A DNA stretch of 64,000 bases from Membranipora membranacea. Taxonomy: Eukaryota > Bryozoa > Gymnolaemata > Cheilostomatida > Membraniporidae. The translations under genes were made by a program, and so were the position numbers. The notes beneath the pieces were generated by a model. The model worked only from the letters and a program-made list of their open reading frames with translations, was not told the origin of the DNA and did not search any database. Within the stretch, counting starts at the first letter, position 1; the number at the start of each line of letters is the position of its first letter. Positions 24,529 through 36,300 of this stretch are shown piece after piece. The stretch lies in the NCBI GenBank assembly GCA_914767715.1, contig OU612073.1, forward strand, positions 5,456,001 to 5,520,000, read 5' to 3'.

Positions 24529-24768
24529 TCTTACAATGTGCTGTGCGTGGTTTCAGGTTATTTGATGACTACCCACGGTAGAGAATTACACCCGATGACA
24601 TTCGAATGCATCGACCAAAATCCAGAGTACATAGCAGGACACAGTGCTGACACTAACGGAGTTAACCTTTACTTCGTAATACCAGATTGTAGTGGCCCAA
24701 GAACAATCGGTCACTGCCCTCCTTATGCCGGTAACAAACAGCTCACCTGTGTTGTCTGCTCTAAATAA

Positions 24769-27172
24769 GTGACTGTCAGCGTGTCAATTATAGTTTCCTC
24801 CCACATCAAGTTCAATACAATTTTGAGTCTCCCATTCTCTTCTGGTAAACTTGCTGCTGCTATGGGTGAACGACTTCAGGTGCAAGCAAATTATTGTTTT
24901 CACCTTTTCTATGCGAGCTAAGTCAAATGAAGCTAGTGAAGCACATGGACTGTTATTACTATGCTCTTGATGTCAAAATAATAATATGTAGTGGATCACT
25001 ATCACTATCTTTACACTAACTTTCTTTATTATCACCTTCACCTTCGAGTTTTCTTAACAACTGATTGATACATAGAGCCACTTCTATGCTTCCAAAATAT
25101 TAATACTTTATCGTACTCCGAACAGTTGAACTTCTTGTCACTTTACCGCCAGTAAATCAGAAGAACAATTCTTTATAAGTTTACTACTGATGTTACTCAT
25201 TTCAGCAGCAATACAGTATGTATTTCTATACAGCTTGAGTCAATTTACTAATACATTAGTTATCAATGCAAAAACTACACAAGAGAAGTTCTTCACAAAA
25301 AAAAAGGTATGATGCTGTTGACAGCCATCTTGAAGGCTACTTGAGAACATAATCAATATTACCATAAGTATTTGGTTACTATAATGCTCCTGATAGTGTC
25401 TTCTGAGGATTGACCCTCGTACCATACTCTGTAACCGCTGCTCAGCCCTTCAATGGTTGAAATGACAAGGCCGCACAAGTGAAATAATTGTACAATTTTA
25501 CAATTAATTTGTTGTTGTTTGTTGCAGTTTAATTTTGTTTATACCAAACACCAACAAAGCCTCACATTAATTGTCCGTACCATAACCTAGAGCAAGTTTG
25601 GTCTTATTTGTCTGCCTTTTTTGGCACTCCTGTTCTATTGGTAACCTACCGGCAGCTCAAAGGAGGAGCAACTCCGTCTCCATAAACAACTCAAACAAAA
25701 TCTGATCTAGCCAAGACAAGCACATAAAATCATCAGCATGTGTTAGTCCTGCATGAAATTGATATCTAAAATTAATATGGGATATAATCGATGATATAGC
25801 CCAGGAATTGTAATGAAATGTAGTACTAGTCAGTGAGACTGCTGCTTGTAGGAAGACCCCAACAGCTGATTGATTGATACTCAGCTCACTTTGATCTTAT
25901 TGCTTATTAAGGTCAGAAATATTAGGACAAGGTTGTTATAAACTTACGATTTAAAAAAAGGGATAAATATGTAAAACTATCAAGAGTAGTCCTCTCTTTT
26001 ACCATGAGGGTAAAACTCTTTTCCACCTCCACATCAAAACAAGTCATTGGTATAATATTATTCTTATTAAGGCAATAGAAATGGTTATGATGAGTCTAAG
26101 TGCACTAAATCTTGCCTGGTTGTTGGTTGTCACATTCCTTTTTCAAACACAGGTGGCTGTTGATGATGGGATGCCACTACCTGTAGCTGCGCCTTTGGGC
26201 AAAGTTGGAGTTTGAGTTTGAGTTATGCTATGAAGGTTTATAATTTCGTTACTGTTAGAACATTTCCCTTGTTGCATACTTACAATTTTAGAAATCAATT
26301 GTTCTGATTATCTTTTTCGTCATCTTAATTGAAAGTTTTTGTTTTTCCCTTTTTTTATTTCTTGGAAGGCTGATTTTGTAAAACATTCTCATCGAATGAA
26401 AATTAGGCCAATAAAGTGAGAAAAAAAAATCATGCTCTCAAAATTCTTCATATAAGCCGGCGTGGTGCGTGTAATTGATTTGGGTAGTGGTATATACAAA
26501 TTGATGTAATTTTATCACAGTTGTGAATGCGTAAGTCAGCATTTTTGTTTTTTTAATACTTTATTGGCATAATTTTCAATCTCAAAGTATGATTTACAAT
26601 ATTAGCCCTGAAAAGAAAAAGAAAAAAAAAAACATCAATAGTAGATTTACAGAAAAACTATTATCATGTCATCTGGGAAAAATAATGTTTAGAAGAATGA
26701 ATTTTGAATAAACTGACGGCCTTAGTGGCATGCAAGATTGAAGGTAATCTGTTATAACAGGATGCTTACCTGAGTAACTTTGTATTACAGATTACAACTA
26801 TATAATTGTTCCATATTTAGGCTCAGTAGATAACGCTTTCTATTCAGAGTTCTTGTTTATGTGTGTTTGTTTGTCTCCAAGTGTCATAGTTGTCTGCTTT
26901 TTATACCTACAGCAAAGAGTTCTAGCTGTATAATCATACATGGCTTATAGACTTTGTCACTTTATTCACTACTTAACATATTGATAATGATTTGTATATA
27001 TTAAATAAGCTTTTCTCAATAAAGTGGTGATGAAGCTTCTGAAACTGTGGTCTTAACTAATTGATTATCATCCTCAGGCATTCCCAGATGGATGGAAAGA
27101 CCTTTGCGTGCACATAGCAATGAATTCGTATTACTGATGCTTGATCGATGTGAATAAGCTCATTGATTAGAT
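24769..27172. other. Intergenic spacer after the collagen gene (copy A)
   Basis: No gene is supported. Divergence from copy B stays high to about 24930 and again over about 25730-26000, and is near zero between (for example 24950-25020). About 230 bp (26158-26388) and about 80 bp (26439-26520) are absent from copy B. From about 26785 the sequence is an older paralogue of 15650 onward. Confidence 0.55.
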
Positions 27173-27524
27173 CAGGGCTGCCCAACGAGTGGCCCTGGGG
27201 CCGCATACGGCCCCCGACACAATTTTATGCGGCCCCCAATCCGTCTGAGAAAATTGTGTAATCGCAAAAAAACAATTTTCACCCCTATATTTATTACATT
27301 CCTCATTTGTACAATAATAAGGAACGCTCTACATCTAGTCACAGTATTTTGGAATTCCCCAACCATTGCATATGAGTGAGCTCCAATAAATAAATTCCCC
27401 CCTGCAGAGATGAAAATACTGCACACCCATATATGAATGTTTGATTTATGGCGAGGTTGCGGGCCCCCAGGGACATTGCAATATGTGGATGCGGCCCCCT
27501 CCATGAAAAGGTTGTGCACCCCTG
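27173..27524. mobile_element. hAT MITE, 352 bp (copy A)
   Basis: Terminal inverted repeats CAGGGCTGCCCAAC and GTTGTGCACCCCTG are flanked by the perfect 8-bp duplication GATTAGAT (27165-27172 and 27525-27532). Ends and TSD length are those of hAT elements. Open frames inside are too short and featureless for a transposase. The same family is at 60655-61006 and, as a B-only insertion, at 53052-53401. Confidence 0.92.
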
Positions 27525-27726
27525 GATTAGATACTCTGTCCTCAGTGTAAATAAGGAGTTATCTCCGCATAGTTATTAACGTCGCAACTCCAGTAATAAG
27601 TATCCTGTTTAGCTAGGAATAATAAATAGATTTTGATTCGAAGGTGAACTTGACTATTTTGGTTGATCAGCAACTGTTACATTTACTACAAGGGGTTGAG
27701 CTTGTTTAGCGACAGATCATGTGTGA

Positions 27727-28068
27727 GATATTCCTACAGCTGACTCTCTCTCCGTCTTCTTAGTATGGATTGAGGACCCGTTCTCTGCTCACTCAGGGTT
27801 TGAGTTACCCCTCCCTTACATCTTATCGTCATCTCTGTCTGTGGAAGTATTGGTGCTCGGTCTAGCATTTTGTATCAGTAGAGTAGTGTATATAGGAGAA
27901 GGCACTGGGGGAGAGACGAGTCTGTATGCTCATGATAGAACAAATTCCGATTTTAAAGAAAAGACAAGTTTTCTCTTGCTTCCCTTACCTAACCACGCCC
28001 ACCCCCAACCCCCCCCCCAAAACCTCTACAGGGATTATAAGGAGATTTGGCTGTTCCCTGAAAAGTAA
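27727..28068 (+). other. Open stretch of unknown status (copy A)
   Basis: A 113-codon open stretch without a convincing start encodes a hydrophobic run (LSVEVLVLGLAFCIS) after WIEDPFSAHSGF. An acceptor-like TTCCTACAG ends at 27739. It stays open in copy B (about 61209-61550), but several changes between copies alter amino acids. It may be an exon of an unrecognised gene or chance. Confidence 0.15.
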
Positions 28069-28928
28069 GCCATGTAAAAAAACTTTTTTAATTGAAGTAT
28101 ATGAAACCAACGGGATTAATTTTTGGTTTGTTTGAAACTAAGCTGGGTTTGCAAATTCAGTCAACTCAAATTAGCCTCTATGCTATTTTTTTGCGTGCCT
28201 GTGGTGTTAGTTATCAATGAGACATTTGATAATAACACAAAATAAGGATAATAATATCCTTACTCAGTGGTAATAACCTATTGTACTTCCTTGATGCTTC
28301 CAGTGATATATGCATTGTTTTTATTCTGTTTGTCTTATGATGTCCAGGATATCAAATTTCAAAGCCATTACACACCCAAAAACCTTTAGATGTAAAAGTG
28401 ATAATTTAATTAGAAGTTTATCCGATACAACAAGTCTTTAGCCTGTTCTCAACTTAGGGGGGAGGGGATTCTGCAAAAGTGTGGTGGGCTCAGGCTACTT
28501 AGGGAAAGGTCAAGTTAAGTTGCTTTTAATTTTAGTTAAATAAATCCAATAGTTCTTCTTTTCAAAGCTACTTAATGTGGTTAATTAGAGCTGACCTGTA
28601 CAAATTTCTGCTGTAGCCACAAATATTTTTTTGAAGATGGATAACACTTCACATCATGAGCAGGTATGTACATGATGTATTATTTGTTGTTCTAGGACTT
28701 GTTACATTTTGTTCTCATTAACACCTTTGCGATTGTGATAGCTGTGCATTGAAGTTACTGGAATATTGGGATAAATATCTAGTGATTCAGGAGTGTATTG
28801 TTAACCTAAGGCAATTTCAGCTCAAAGTTTGCTGCACTTGTAATGATTTTACCATCAAACCGTCATATTACATGCACTGATTTATAACACATCAGTGCAT
28901 GTATTATAAATCAGTGTATTATAAATCA
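28069..28928. other. Spacer without a gene (copy A)
   Basis: Up to about 28450 this is the older paralogue of about 17100-17240 (shared CATTGTTTTTATTCTGTTTG and TATCAAATTTCAA). A tiny ATG exon with a donor at 28637-28663 (nine codons) can be paired with an acceptor at 29733, but it gives only a 20-residue peptide whose end is altered in copy B. Confidence 0.4.
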
Positions 28929-28964
28929 GTATGTATGTATGTATGTATGTATGTATGCATGTAT
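28929..28964 (+). repeat. (GTAT)n microsatellite (copy A)
   Basis: About seven GTAT units with one GCAT variant, flanked on both sides by the repeated word TATAAATCAGT. Copy B (62411-62450) has about one more unit. Confidence 0.95.
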
Positions 28965-28991
28965 TATAAATCAGTGATTACATGCATTAGA

Positions 28992-29291
28992 TAGTCTGGT
29001 GGCAGCCTATACAAAATGCTGCTAGAAATGCAACTTCATTTACGGAAATGGGAGCATAGGGTCACCTGACACAGCCAGCCCTTAACGTCATTTGGGATGG
29101 TGATTGCGGTCGTAGGGGGCTGAATGACCGCCTACGGCCGCGCCCGCCATCCCGAACGCCATTTAGGGCTGGATGTGGATTGGGTGCGACAGTTGACAGC
29201 ACGTAAAACTCTCCCAGAAATAACTGACAAACCCTACCCACCCAATTTCGTAAAGTTAAGTGAAAGAGAGAAGGAGGCTGCCACCAGACTA
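28992..29291. repeat. Foldback with 17-bp perfect outer arms and a GC-rich inner hairpin (copy A)
   Basis: TAGTCTGGTGGCAGCCT (28992-29008) is the exact reverse complement of 29275-29291. Inside, about 29083-29182 forms a second imperfect hairpin whose arms both read like CCAGCCCT...GGGATGG...CGGTCGTAGG. The structure is kept in copy B at 62472-62776. No transposase is present. The frame at 29124-29333 crosses these arms and is not credible as a gene. Confidence 0.7.
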
Positions 29292-30382
29292 AGAAGTATG
29301 GGACTGTATAAGTGTTGTTATAAGTCCTCATGAGATTTAGACATATACAAATCCATAGTCTGAGCCCCCCCAAGACTTTTGCCCCCCCCCCGGCCGGCGG
29401 TCCCCCGCCGGGGGAAATCCTGTGTTCTAAAATATCTACCACATATTAGATTCAATCCGGCCTCATTAATGTTCCTGCCTTTTTGTCTCATTTACGCATG
29501 TCGTGGTACAGTCAATGACATGATGATCTCAAACTGTACTTAGCCATAGAAGTGACAAGTGTAACTGTGTCATCATAATATGATAATAACTTCATAAAAT
29601 AATCAATGATTTTATGTCAATTAATGCGCAGCTCAGTTGAGCTTTGAGCTGATGATGCTGTGGGAATTTATAATCACAAGCTTTGCATACTAACGACCTG
29701 TGAAGTCTACAGACGCTGTCGGTGTTCTCATTTCAGACTGAGGAAAGAAGCAAAGCTGAAGAAGAGGTCTAAATAGGATTTATTTCTACTGCTGACAAAA
29801 GCATTGGATTTTCTTGTACTGGAAAATTGAGAACATTTTTGTGAGATTGTCTACCTGCCTACTATAGAAAGTTTACAACTGTGATGTTGAGATATCAGCT
29901 TTATATTTTTTTCTGATACTAGACGCAAAGGAGGCCTACTTGGGACAGTGGATATATTTATCATTCCTTTATAAAGTAAGTGGTAATATCCCATTTCTGC
30001 TGCTCGTATTGTCAGGACTCCTATTGCTTGAAATATAATTCTAACAGCTTTAATTTTCCAACTCGTGTATATTTTCCAAACATCAAATTTTCTCTGAGAC
30101 TCGAGTTTTTTTGTATTTTCCACCTTCGTATTTTGTGTCGGTTAAATACCCAAAGAGGAGCAGAGCAGACCATTCACAAGATATAAAGTTGAATATATTG
30201 ACAGATATATCTGGTGCAGAGTTTGATTGCAAGGAACCTCAAAATACCAAAAAATCAGCCATGAATACAATCAAAATAATACACAAAATATACTCAAAAG
30301 ATCAAACCATCTACATTTGCTAACGCAATACGCATCCATCACATTGTATTGCCCAGACCTTTGTTTCTGGATACCTTGTAGA
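29292..30382. other. Upstream region of the CUB gene (copy B gene)
   Basis: It holds a C-run next to GGCCGGCGG (29375-29411) and no supported gene. About 30240-30382, immediately before the CUB start codon, differs markedly from the matching 63690-63832, including several short indels, although the exon that follows is identical. Confidence 0.5.
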
Positions 30383-33300
30383 ATGGCCGTTGAGGGTGAG
30401 TTTTATCGACACACATGGAGATGTTTTCAGGCACTGTCAGTGTTCTTATTGATGCAAACCATTCATAAGACATCAGGTGACATCAACCCAGGTAGGTCTA
30501 TATAGACATTATTATCATAATACTCCAACCGTTGCCACCATTATATTTTCAAAAATTTGAGAATTTTAGGTGAAGAATGCTTTATTTAATTTGATTGAGG
30601 CGCAAAATCTTTGACCTGCTCCCCCACCAGTAGCATAAAAGGGAGAAATTAACAAGTACCGCTCTTCCTTTAGAATCTTTGTACTAGCTAAGGCTTTGCG
30701 GGTCAATGCTAGAACAAGCGTGTTCCCTCTGGCAGCTGCAGGTTAAAAAAGTCAATTACAAAAGTCTTGTATCAAGGTAGCAGCTTTTCTACCTCTGGCC
30801 TTTGTAATGATATAGAAAACAGATATGTTCTAGGCCAAGGCAATTTATTTTTGAATACCCATAGCATGCGTTGGTTCATACTGGTTTTATTACATGGCTG
30901 GTTAAAGTTGCGGGCATTCATGAATAACTTAAAATGGATCTTGTTACGGTAGCATGAGGTTAGCTCCTGGGCACATCCAAACAAAATTTCTGTGATCAAT
31001 CCCACGAGACATCATGTATTTGATGATGTATTCTTCTAAGCGCGGATGTGTTGTATTGAATATTCTTGTTGTCTGATCATAACCTTTTGTAGATTAGGTT
31101 TATCAATTATACATCTGATGAGAGAGCATCTAAAATGAGCAACATCAGCATTTACATTGTACACCACAGATAACATAAACACGGCAGTGATCTGTACCTA
31201 TAAATGGCTGTTAATACAAATATTCAGTTTCTGAATTATGAATTCAAACTTTCCGCCTATTACTTACTTTAAGGGCTACACTGCCATCGAGTAACTACTC
31301 TAGTTTTGATCATTACATAATCATACCTTGGAAAGATGCCTGATGCATACTGCATAGGCGTGGGAGCTAGATGATGCTACAATTATTTTCATCCAAAAGT
31401 GATGGCTGCTTGAATTTACCTGAATGAAATTTGTCACTTTCTTATTAACTAATCCAAATCAAATCAACAGCATTGCAAACCAACACCTATTATCCTACAA
31501 ACTGTTTACAAACTATAAAGTCTAGCTAATATTATTGTGGCTGCCACTTGACAATCTGGTTTGCACAGCAATCCAATTCCTCTATCACCAATACTTGAGT
31601 AGTGTGACACACATTCTCGCTGACGCTGTATTACAACTACCGTGTACAAGACAACCTTGCAGATCAATTAGCACATAATTACCATTGGATAAATTCATCT
31701 TATAATCCTGTAAATATGATAAGCGCATTCTGAAGGCGCATCAACCATCACGCCAGTACGTGTAATCTAAATACTATAGTCAAGAATAGGACAGTTATTT
31801 ATGGCGGAATATTGCAAATATCTTTCCTCCCACCCATGTATCTACCTACATGTAACTAGATAAAGTTTAAACCAATCGCCTGCATTCCAGTTGCTCCCTT
31901 CCACTGGTTATGCCGCAGCGGCCTCCGCGGGGTGACCAGTGGATCGGGAGTAGTTCCGAATGCGGGCAAATGGTCCAAACTTCGTCTAACATGCAACAGA
32001 CTGGTAGCTGGTTTTGCAGCAGTGACTTTCTATTGATCTCCTGGCATGACTATATGGGTTCATCAAAATATATAAGATAGATTTCCTCAAATGAATCGGC
32101 CTGTAGCTATAGCAATGTGATAGAGGTTCGCCACACCAACACTACTAGTCTTCTGCTGTAATCACTACCATACAAACACAGATTTGAAATTCAACTATTT
32201 TGCGCATATTTGAGTTTGCCCAGCCCTACCATGCCAGGATTCAAAACCGGGAATAAGTTGTTTTGGCAGATATTCACTTAGTTTCCTTGTGTATGCAGGT
32301 TGAAACAATAGCAACCCCGTTAAAGTATGTAAACCAAAGATGTTGGAAATTCCCTTTGATGTCTATGTATTGATGCATTGTGGTAAGGAATAGGGATACT
32401 ATTAATCTTTATCACACATGCATGTGGCTTTAGAAACGAAATAAAACAGAGTTAAGAACAGCAGTGTGTTGATAAGCTAACAAATATTAGCAAGAGTTAT
32501 GTACGCAAGTTTAGGGGGACTTAATATTAGCTAGCATCAATGTCAGCTAGCTATGGGGGGGGGGGGAGGGGGGCTCTTATATCAAATAAAGAGGATGTGG
32601 TGATGTTAACTAGCAGTAAATTTCACTATTTCAAGCATGTGAAAAAAAGCAAACTTTTCGTCCTGCAAATACTTTACTGGCCACTGGTATCAGATAAATT
32701 ACCTTAATTGGAACATTTTGAAATATTAACAGGCTGTAAATGTGTGACCTATCAGGGCACTTCTGATTCTACTAGTCTATCTGGAGTCTTCACTTCACCC
32801 AGCTATCCTAACCCTTACAGAGCTGGAATAAACTGTATACTCTACACCTTCATAGCACCTGCCAACTCTAACATGATAGTAGAGCTCATCTTTCAAGACT
32901 TGGATCTAGGAGAGATCAATGACTACGGCAAGTAAGTACAGTTAAATCACATTGACACTGACATCCCATGTCAAGTGCTAGTAGAGATTATTGCTGGCAA
33001 GCATGAAAAAGGTATTATGGGATAGTGGCAAAAGGCAAAACTTGGTGTTAGTTAATAAAGAAACTGATTCTCCCTACTAACTAAGGTCTTTACGTATCTC
33101 ACTGGAATATGTTGATAGGATAAACAACGTTATTCTTCATCATATTGACAGCTGCATTCAAAGTAGTAGAAATCGAGGGATGCATGGCTATGTTGACAGA
33201 ATAGAAAAATAATGATATCATGGCGATTCCCTTGAGATAATAATTCGTTGAATTGGATCGTAATAAGTGAGCGTATAACTAGTGGTCTGATTCACAAAGC

Positions 33301-36300
33301 TTGTTCACTAAAAATTGGCAGCATCATCATAGTCAGGGATCATGACACCTGCGAGTTAATTGCTTTTAAAGCTGACTTTTTTATTGGTTCGATGTAATGA
33401 AGAAAAAACTTTCACTGTAGCTAAGCAGATGGGTAATTTTAATAAACAGGTTGCTGTAAATTTACTTCTACTAACTGTCATTTATTGCGGTAGAATTCCC
33501 AGCAATTTTCTTGTCAAGCCCCAAGTTTCTATGTAAAGTTTTGTCTTGGGTTGTAAAGTTGTCCCGTTTATATGCGTGTAGCGGGACCAGAACATCAGCT
33601 AATAGAACATAATTTATATTTCTTTCAGCTGTAATTCAGGAGATAAGCTTCTAGTTTACCTGAATCAGATGACACCAACTATAAACAAACGAGACCCTGC
33701 TAACACTCAGATATGTGGTAATATCAGCACTATGGCGAGGCAGACTTTTTATTCAGTAGGACATGTAGCGATGTTAGCTTTGTCTACAGATCGGAACACT
33801 CTACCTCACACTGGCTTTAAGGGAATATACAACTTTGTGGACTCAAGTAAGTGTCACGAGTGAAGTGTCATGTAGGGCAGAAAGCACTCACCAACTGAAA
33901 AATTTTATCATTCCAAGTCAACTCAGTGCGACAACACCGAGCAAGTGATGCTGAGTTTTTTCAGAGCCTCAGCTTGAAAAAATTGTGATATGGACAGTTG
34001 AGCTAATTAGGTGTGGCTTATTCTCAACTGCACTGTTACTTCTTAAAATTGTTGTCTTAACAAAATGCAGCGCCGGCCGGCCGGTGGGTACTGTGGTTCA
34101 AAGTCTGTGTTTTAGGGGAACACTCTTACATCTAACTAAAATGACCAGCCTTTTAGCCCTCTTAGCACCTGCCTAGCCTCCTAGCACCTGCCTAGGTATG
34201 CCAATTTGGTTTTCACAGCTCTGTAATTATAGCAAATTAAGAATTATCATACTCTTTGTTTTCAATTTTTGAGTAAATTCCAGAAGATCTTTTGGTGGAA
34301 TGTTAATAATAACGCTCAATTTTACTTAATTATGACTGGTATACTAATGAGGTGCCTGTAGCCTTAAGGTCTGTAGTTTAACTTTCAAGTAGCTTTGAAT
34401 GCCATCTGTGCAGCGAAAATCACATCTTTAAACTCAGCTTAATAGGAAACAAACAACTATATATCCTTCCTGTGTGACCGGTGAGAAAAACTTCCAGTGA
34501 ATCCCCAGAGCTTACTCAACAATATATTTCTATTTTATATAGGCGTTTGCAATTTGTATGTTTGTGGGGGCGATATACTGTTGTGGAGTTTAATCCAGCT
34601 CAGTACCATAATGTTGAAAGAAATATCATACAAGTGGTTGGAGGGTTGCTTTGTTTTCTACTGGTCGGTTTTTGATCATGTTTGAACCTTATTTGTCACT
34701 TTGTTTCTGACAAAACAAAGGTTGGGATGCCGCTAAAGATGGACACGAGTTGCCCGAAATCCTCATACTGAGAGTGTGATACATCCTAGAAAACTAGAAT
34801 GCATCTTAGAGGTGTGGCCTTAGAGGATTTCTGAAGTTAAGTGTGCAGCGAGCTGCCACAAACTGAAACAGGCATTCGATCTTAGCCAATAGGCCGTGAA
34901 ATTTATTTGTTGTTGGCAGCGAGTTGTAATATATTTTCTTTTTCACACAGGAGAGTTTGATACAGATGGTATAAGACAGAGAGGGCCACAATGTACTTAT
35001 TACTTCTTATCCGCAGCCAGAAAACAGGGGAAATTCTTCTCACCTGGCTACCCGCAGGTTTGTCTCCACATGCTAGTTATTAGCTTATACTAAGAAGGTT
35101 GTACCATTTCAGCAAGAATTGTACTTTCAAAACTTGGTCATTATCCGTAAGTGATCAAGGGAGATAACACAGAAAAAATATGACCTCATGATTTGCTCAC
35201 TCACAACAAACTTAATGGCAGGCGGGTTTATGGAGAGATGATTAAGACTTTGATACCTTATGGTGAATGCAGCAGCAGCATGGCACATAAACAGCTTGTA
35301 ATGAAACACCACCACTGCTTGTAGGGGGAAGAGAAAGCCGTGTCACGCGTTCACCCAAAACCGGCTAGTGTAGAGGGGTATAAACTATACTAGACAGGAT
35401 AGTCACCTCACGGACAAACAATAGTGGTTGTGTCCCCTGTTTATTATACCCTGGATGAGTAAGCATTTGCAGGATGTAAACTTGGTCATTTCTGCAAGCT
35501 GAAAGGGTTGAAATTTATGGCTAGCTACCACTCAATCGCCCTCATTACTTCATAATATATACTCTCACCTTTGCTAGTGAATATGTTGCAGCTTGTGTTC
35601 AAACATCCCTGAGTCAATAGTTAACCAGGTTCTATCTAAAATTTACTCCTCTTGGGTATGTTTGTATGTATACACATTGAATGTTTTCAACTCTGTCTCG
35701 TTATAGAATTATCCAGCAAGTGTAAACTGTGCGTGGATATTCAAAGGTGACTGGGATGAGAAAGTGCAGATAACTTTTGTGAAGATAGATATGAGTACAC
35801 AAGGACTAAAAGACTACACGTAAGCGATTTACGCCTCTCAAGATTCTTTATAGATCAGAGCATGCCAAATGGAAGTGTCCAGCCAAGGTCCTCGGCTGTT
35901 CTTGTCTGATATGTCAAGATTACAGAAATTACTTTGTATTTCAAGAAGCCTTGGGGTTACCATTCGATGGAAGCCAAGCCGGAAACACCGCCCAACAATA
36001 TCCTGCTTGCTAGCTCGGACAGCGTTCAATATAACCTACGCACACCCTGTTTGGACTTTTGTGAGCATAAACTCCACCAAAAAATAGCGTCACAATATGA
36101 CAGATGACTTGAACTTTGCTAATCTCGACTATACAAAAGCTCATATCACAATGATATTTTGTCTCTGCCTTTTCTTAGTATACCCATATGCAGCCCTAGT
36201 TCAAATAGTATTCAATGAGCTAAAGAAACGCAGAATTCTGTTTTCTAGGAGCGATAATTTGATAAGATCTTACAATCATCCTAATAGGTAAGAGGTTGCT

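Larger units (their letters stand above)
20133..24768 (+). pseudogene. Membrane/secreted collagen with Cys-rich C-terminal head, copy A (nonsense codon)
   Basis: Exons: 20133-20152, 20373-20652, 21490-21625, 22055-22243, 22864-23238, 23986-24258, 24557-24768; phases agree and would give 494 aa. Order: signal anchor (SFLLTAVLLFYVELP), coiled coil with three 14-residue units ending KATRELLGK, an acidic linker with RRRSAPD, a proline-free Gly-X-Y block rich in KDG/NG, a proline-rich Gly-X-Y block, and a Cys-rich head (CARCYTQRS, MIPSRR, HCPPY, LTCVVCSK). The head matches the 'short-chain collagen C4-like' family. TAA at 23115-23117 stops the frame at codon 293, inside the helix; copy B has TTA. 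A Gly-to-Ser change (GSPSND, GSPGND in B) also breaks the repeat. Exons 6-7 remain open downstream of the stop. It may be a recent pseudogene, a null allele or a base error. Confidence 0.75.
1..32755. repeat. Copy A of ~32.7-kb tandem segmental duplication
   Basis: The window start aligns with base 32756 and identity continues to the window end (A 30550 aligns with B 64000). In the first kilobase I count roughly 14 substitutions, about 1.5%. Gene order and intron positions are the same in both copies. Bases 30551-32755 are seen only once because the window ends before the matching part of copy B. Copy A carries a solo LTR (6165-6891) and extra stretches near 17485-17870, 26158-26388 and 26439-26520 that copy B lacks. 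The outer boundaries of the unit lie outside the window or cannot be seen. Confidence 0.97.

Noticed and set aside
27172-27519. 115-codon minus-strand frame, and the similar frames at 53057 and 60654
   Set aside because: These are the body of a 350-bp hAT MITE read through; there is no transposase motif and the frames include the terminal repeats.
29124-29333. 69-codon frame kept in both copies
   Set aside because: Built across the inner hairpin and one outer arm of a foldback repeat; no start context and no recognised family.
28637-29768. Possible two-exon small gene (nine codons plus eleven codons)
   Set aside because: Splice sites look fair, but the product is only 20 residues and its end is altered by a 28-bp deletion in the other copy.
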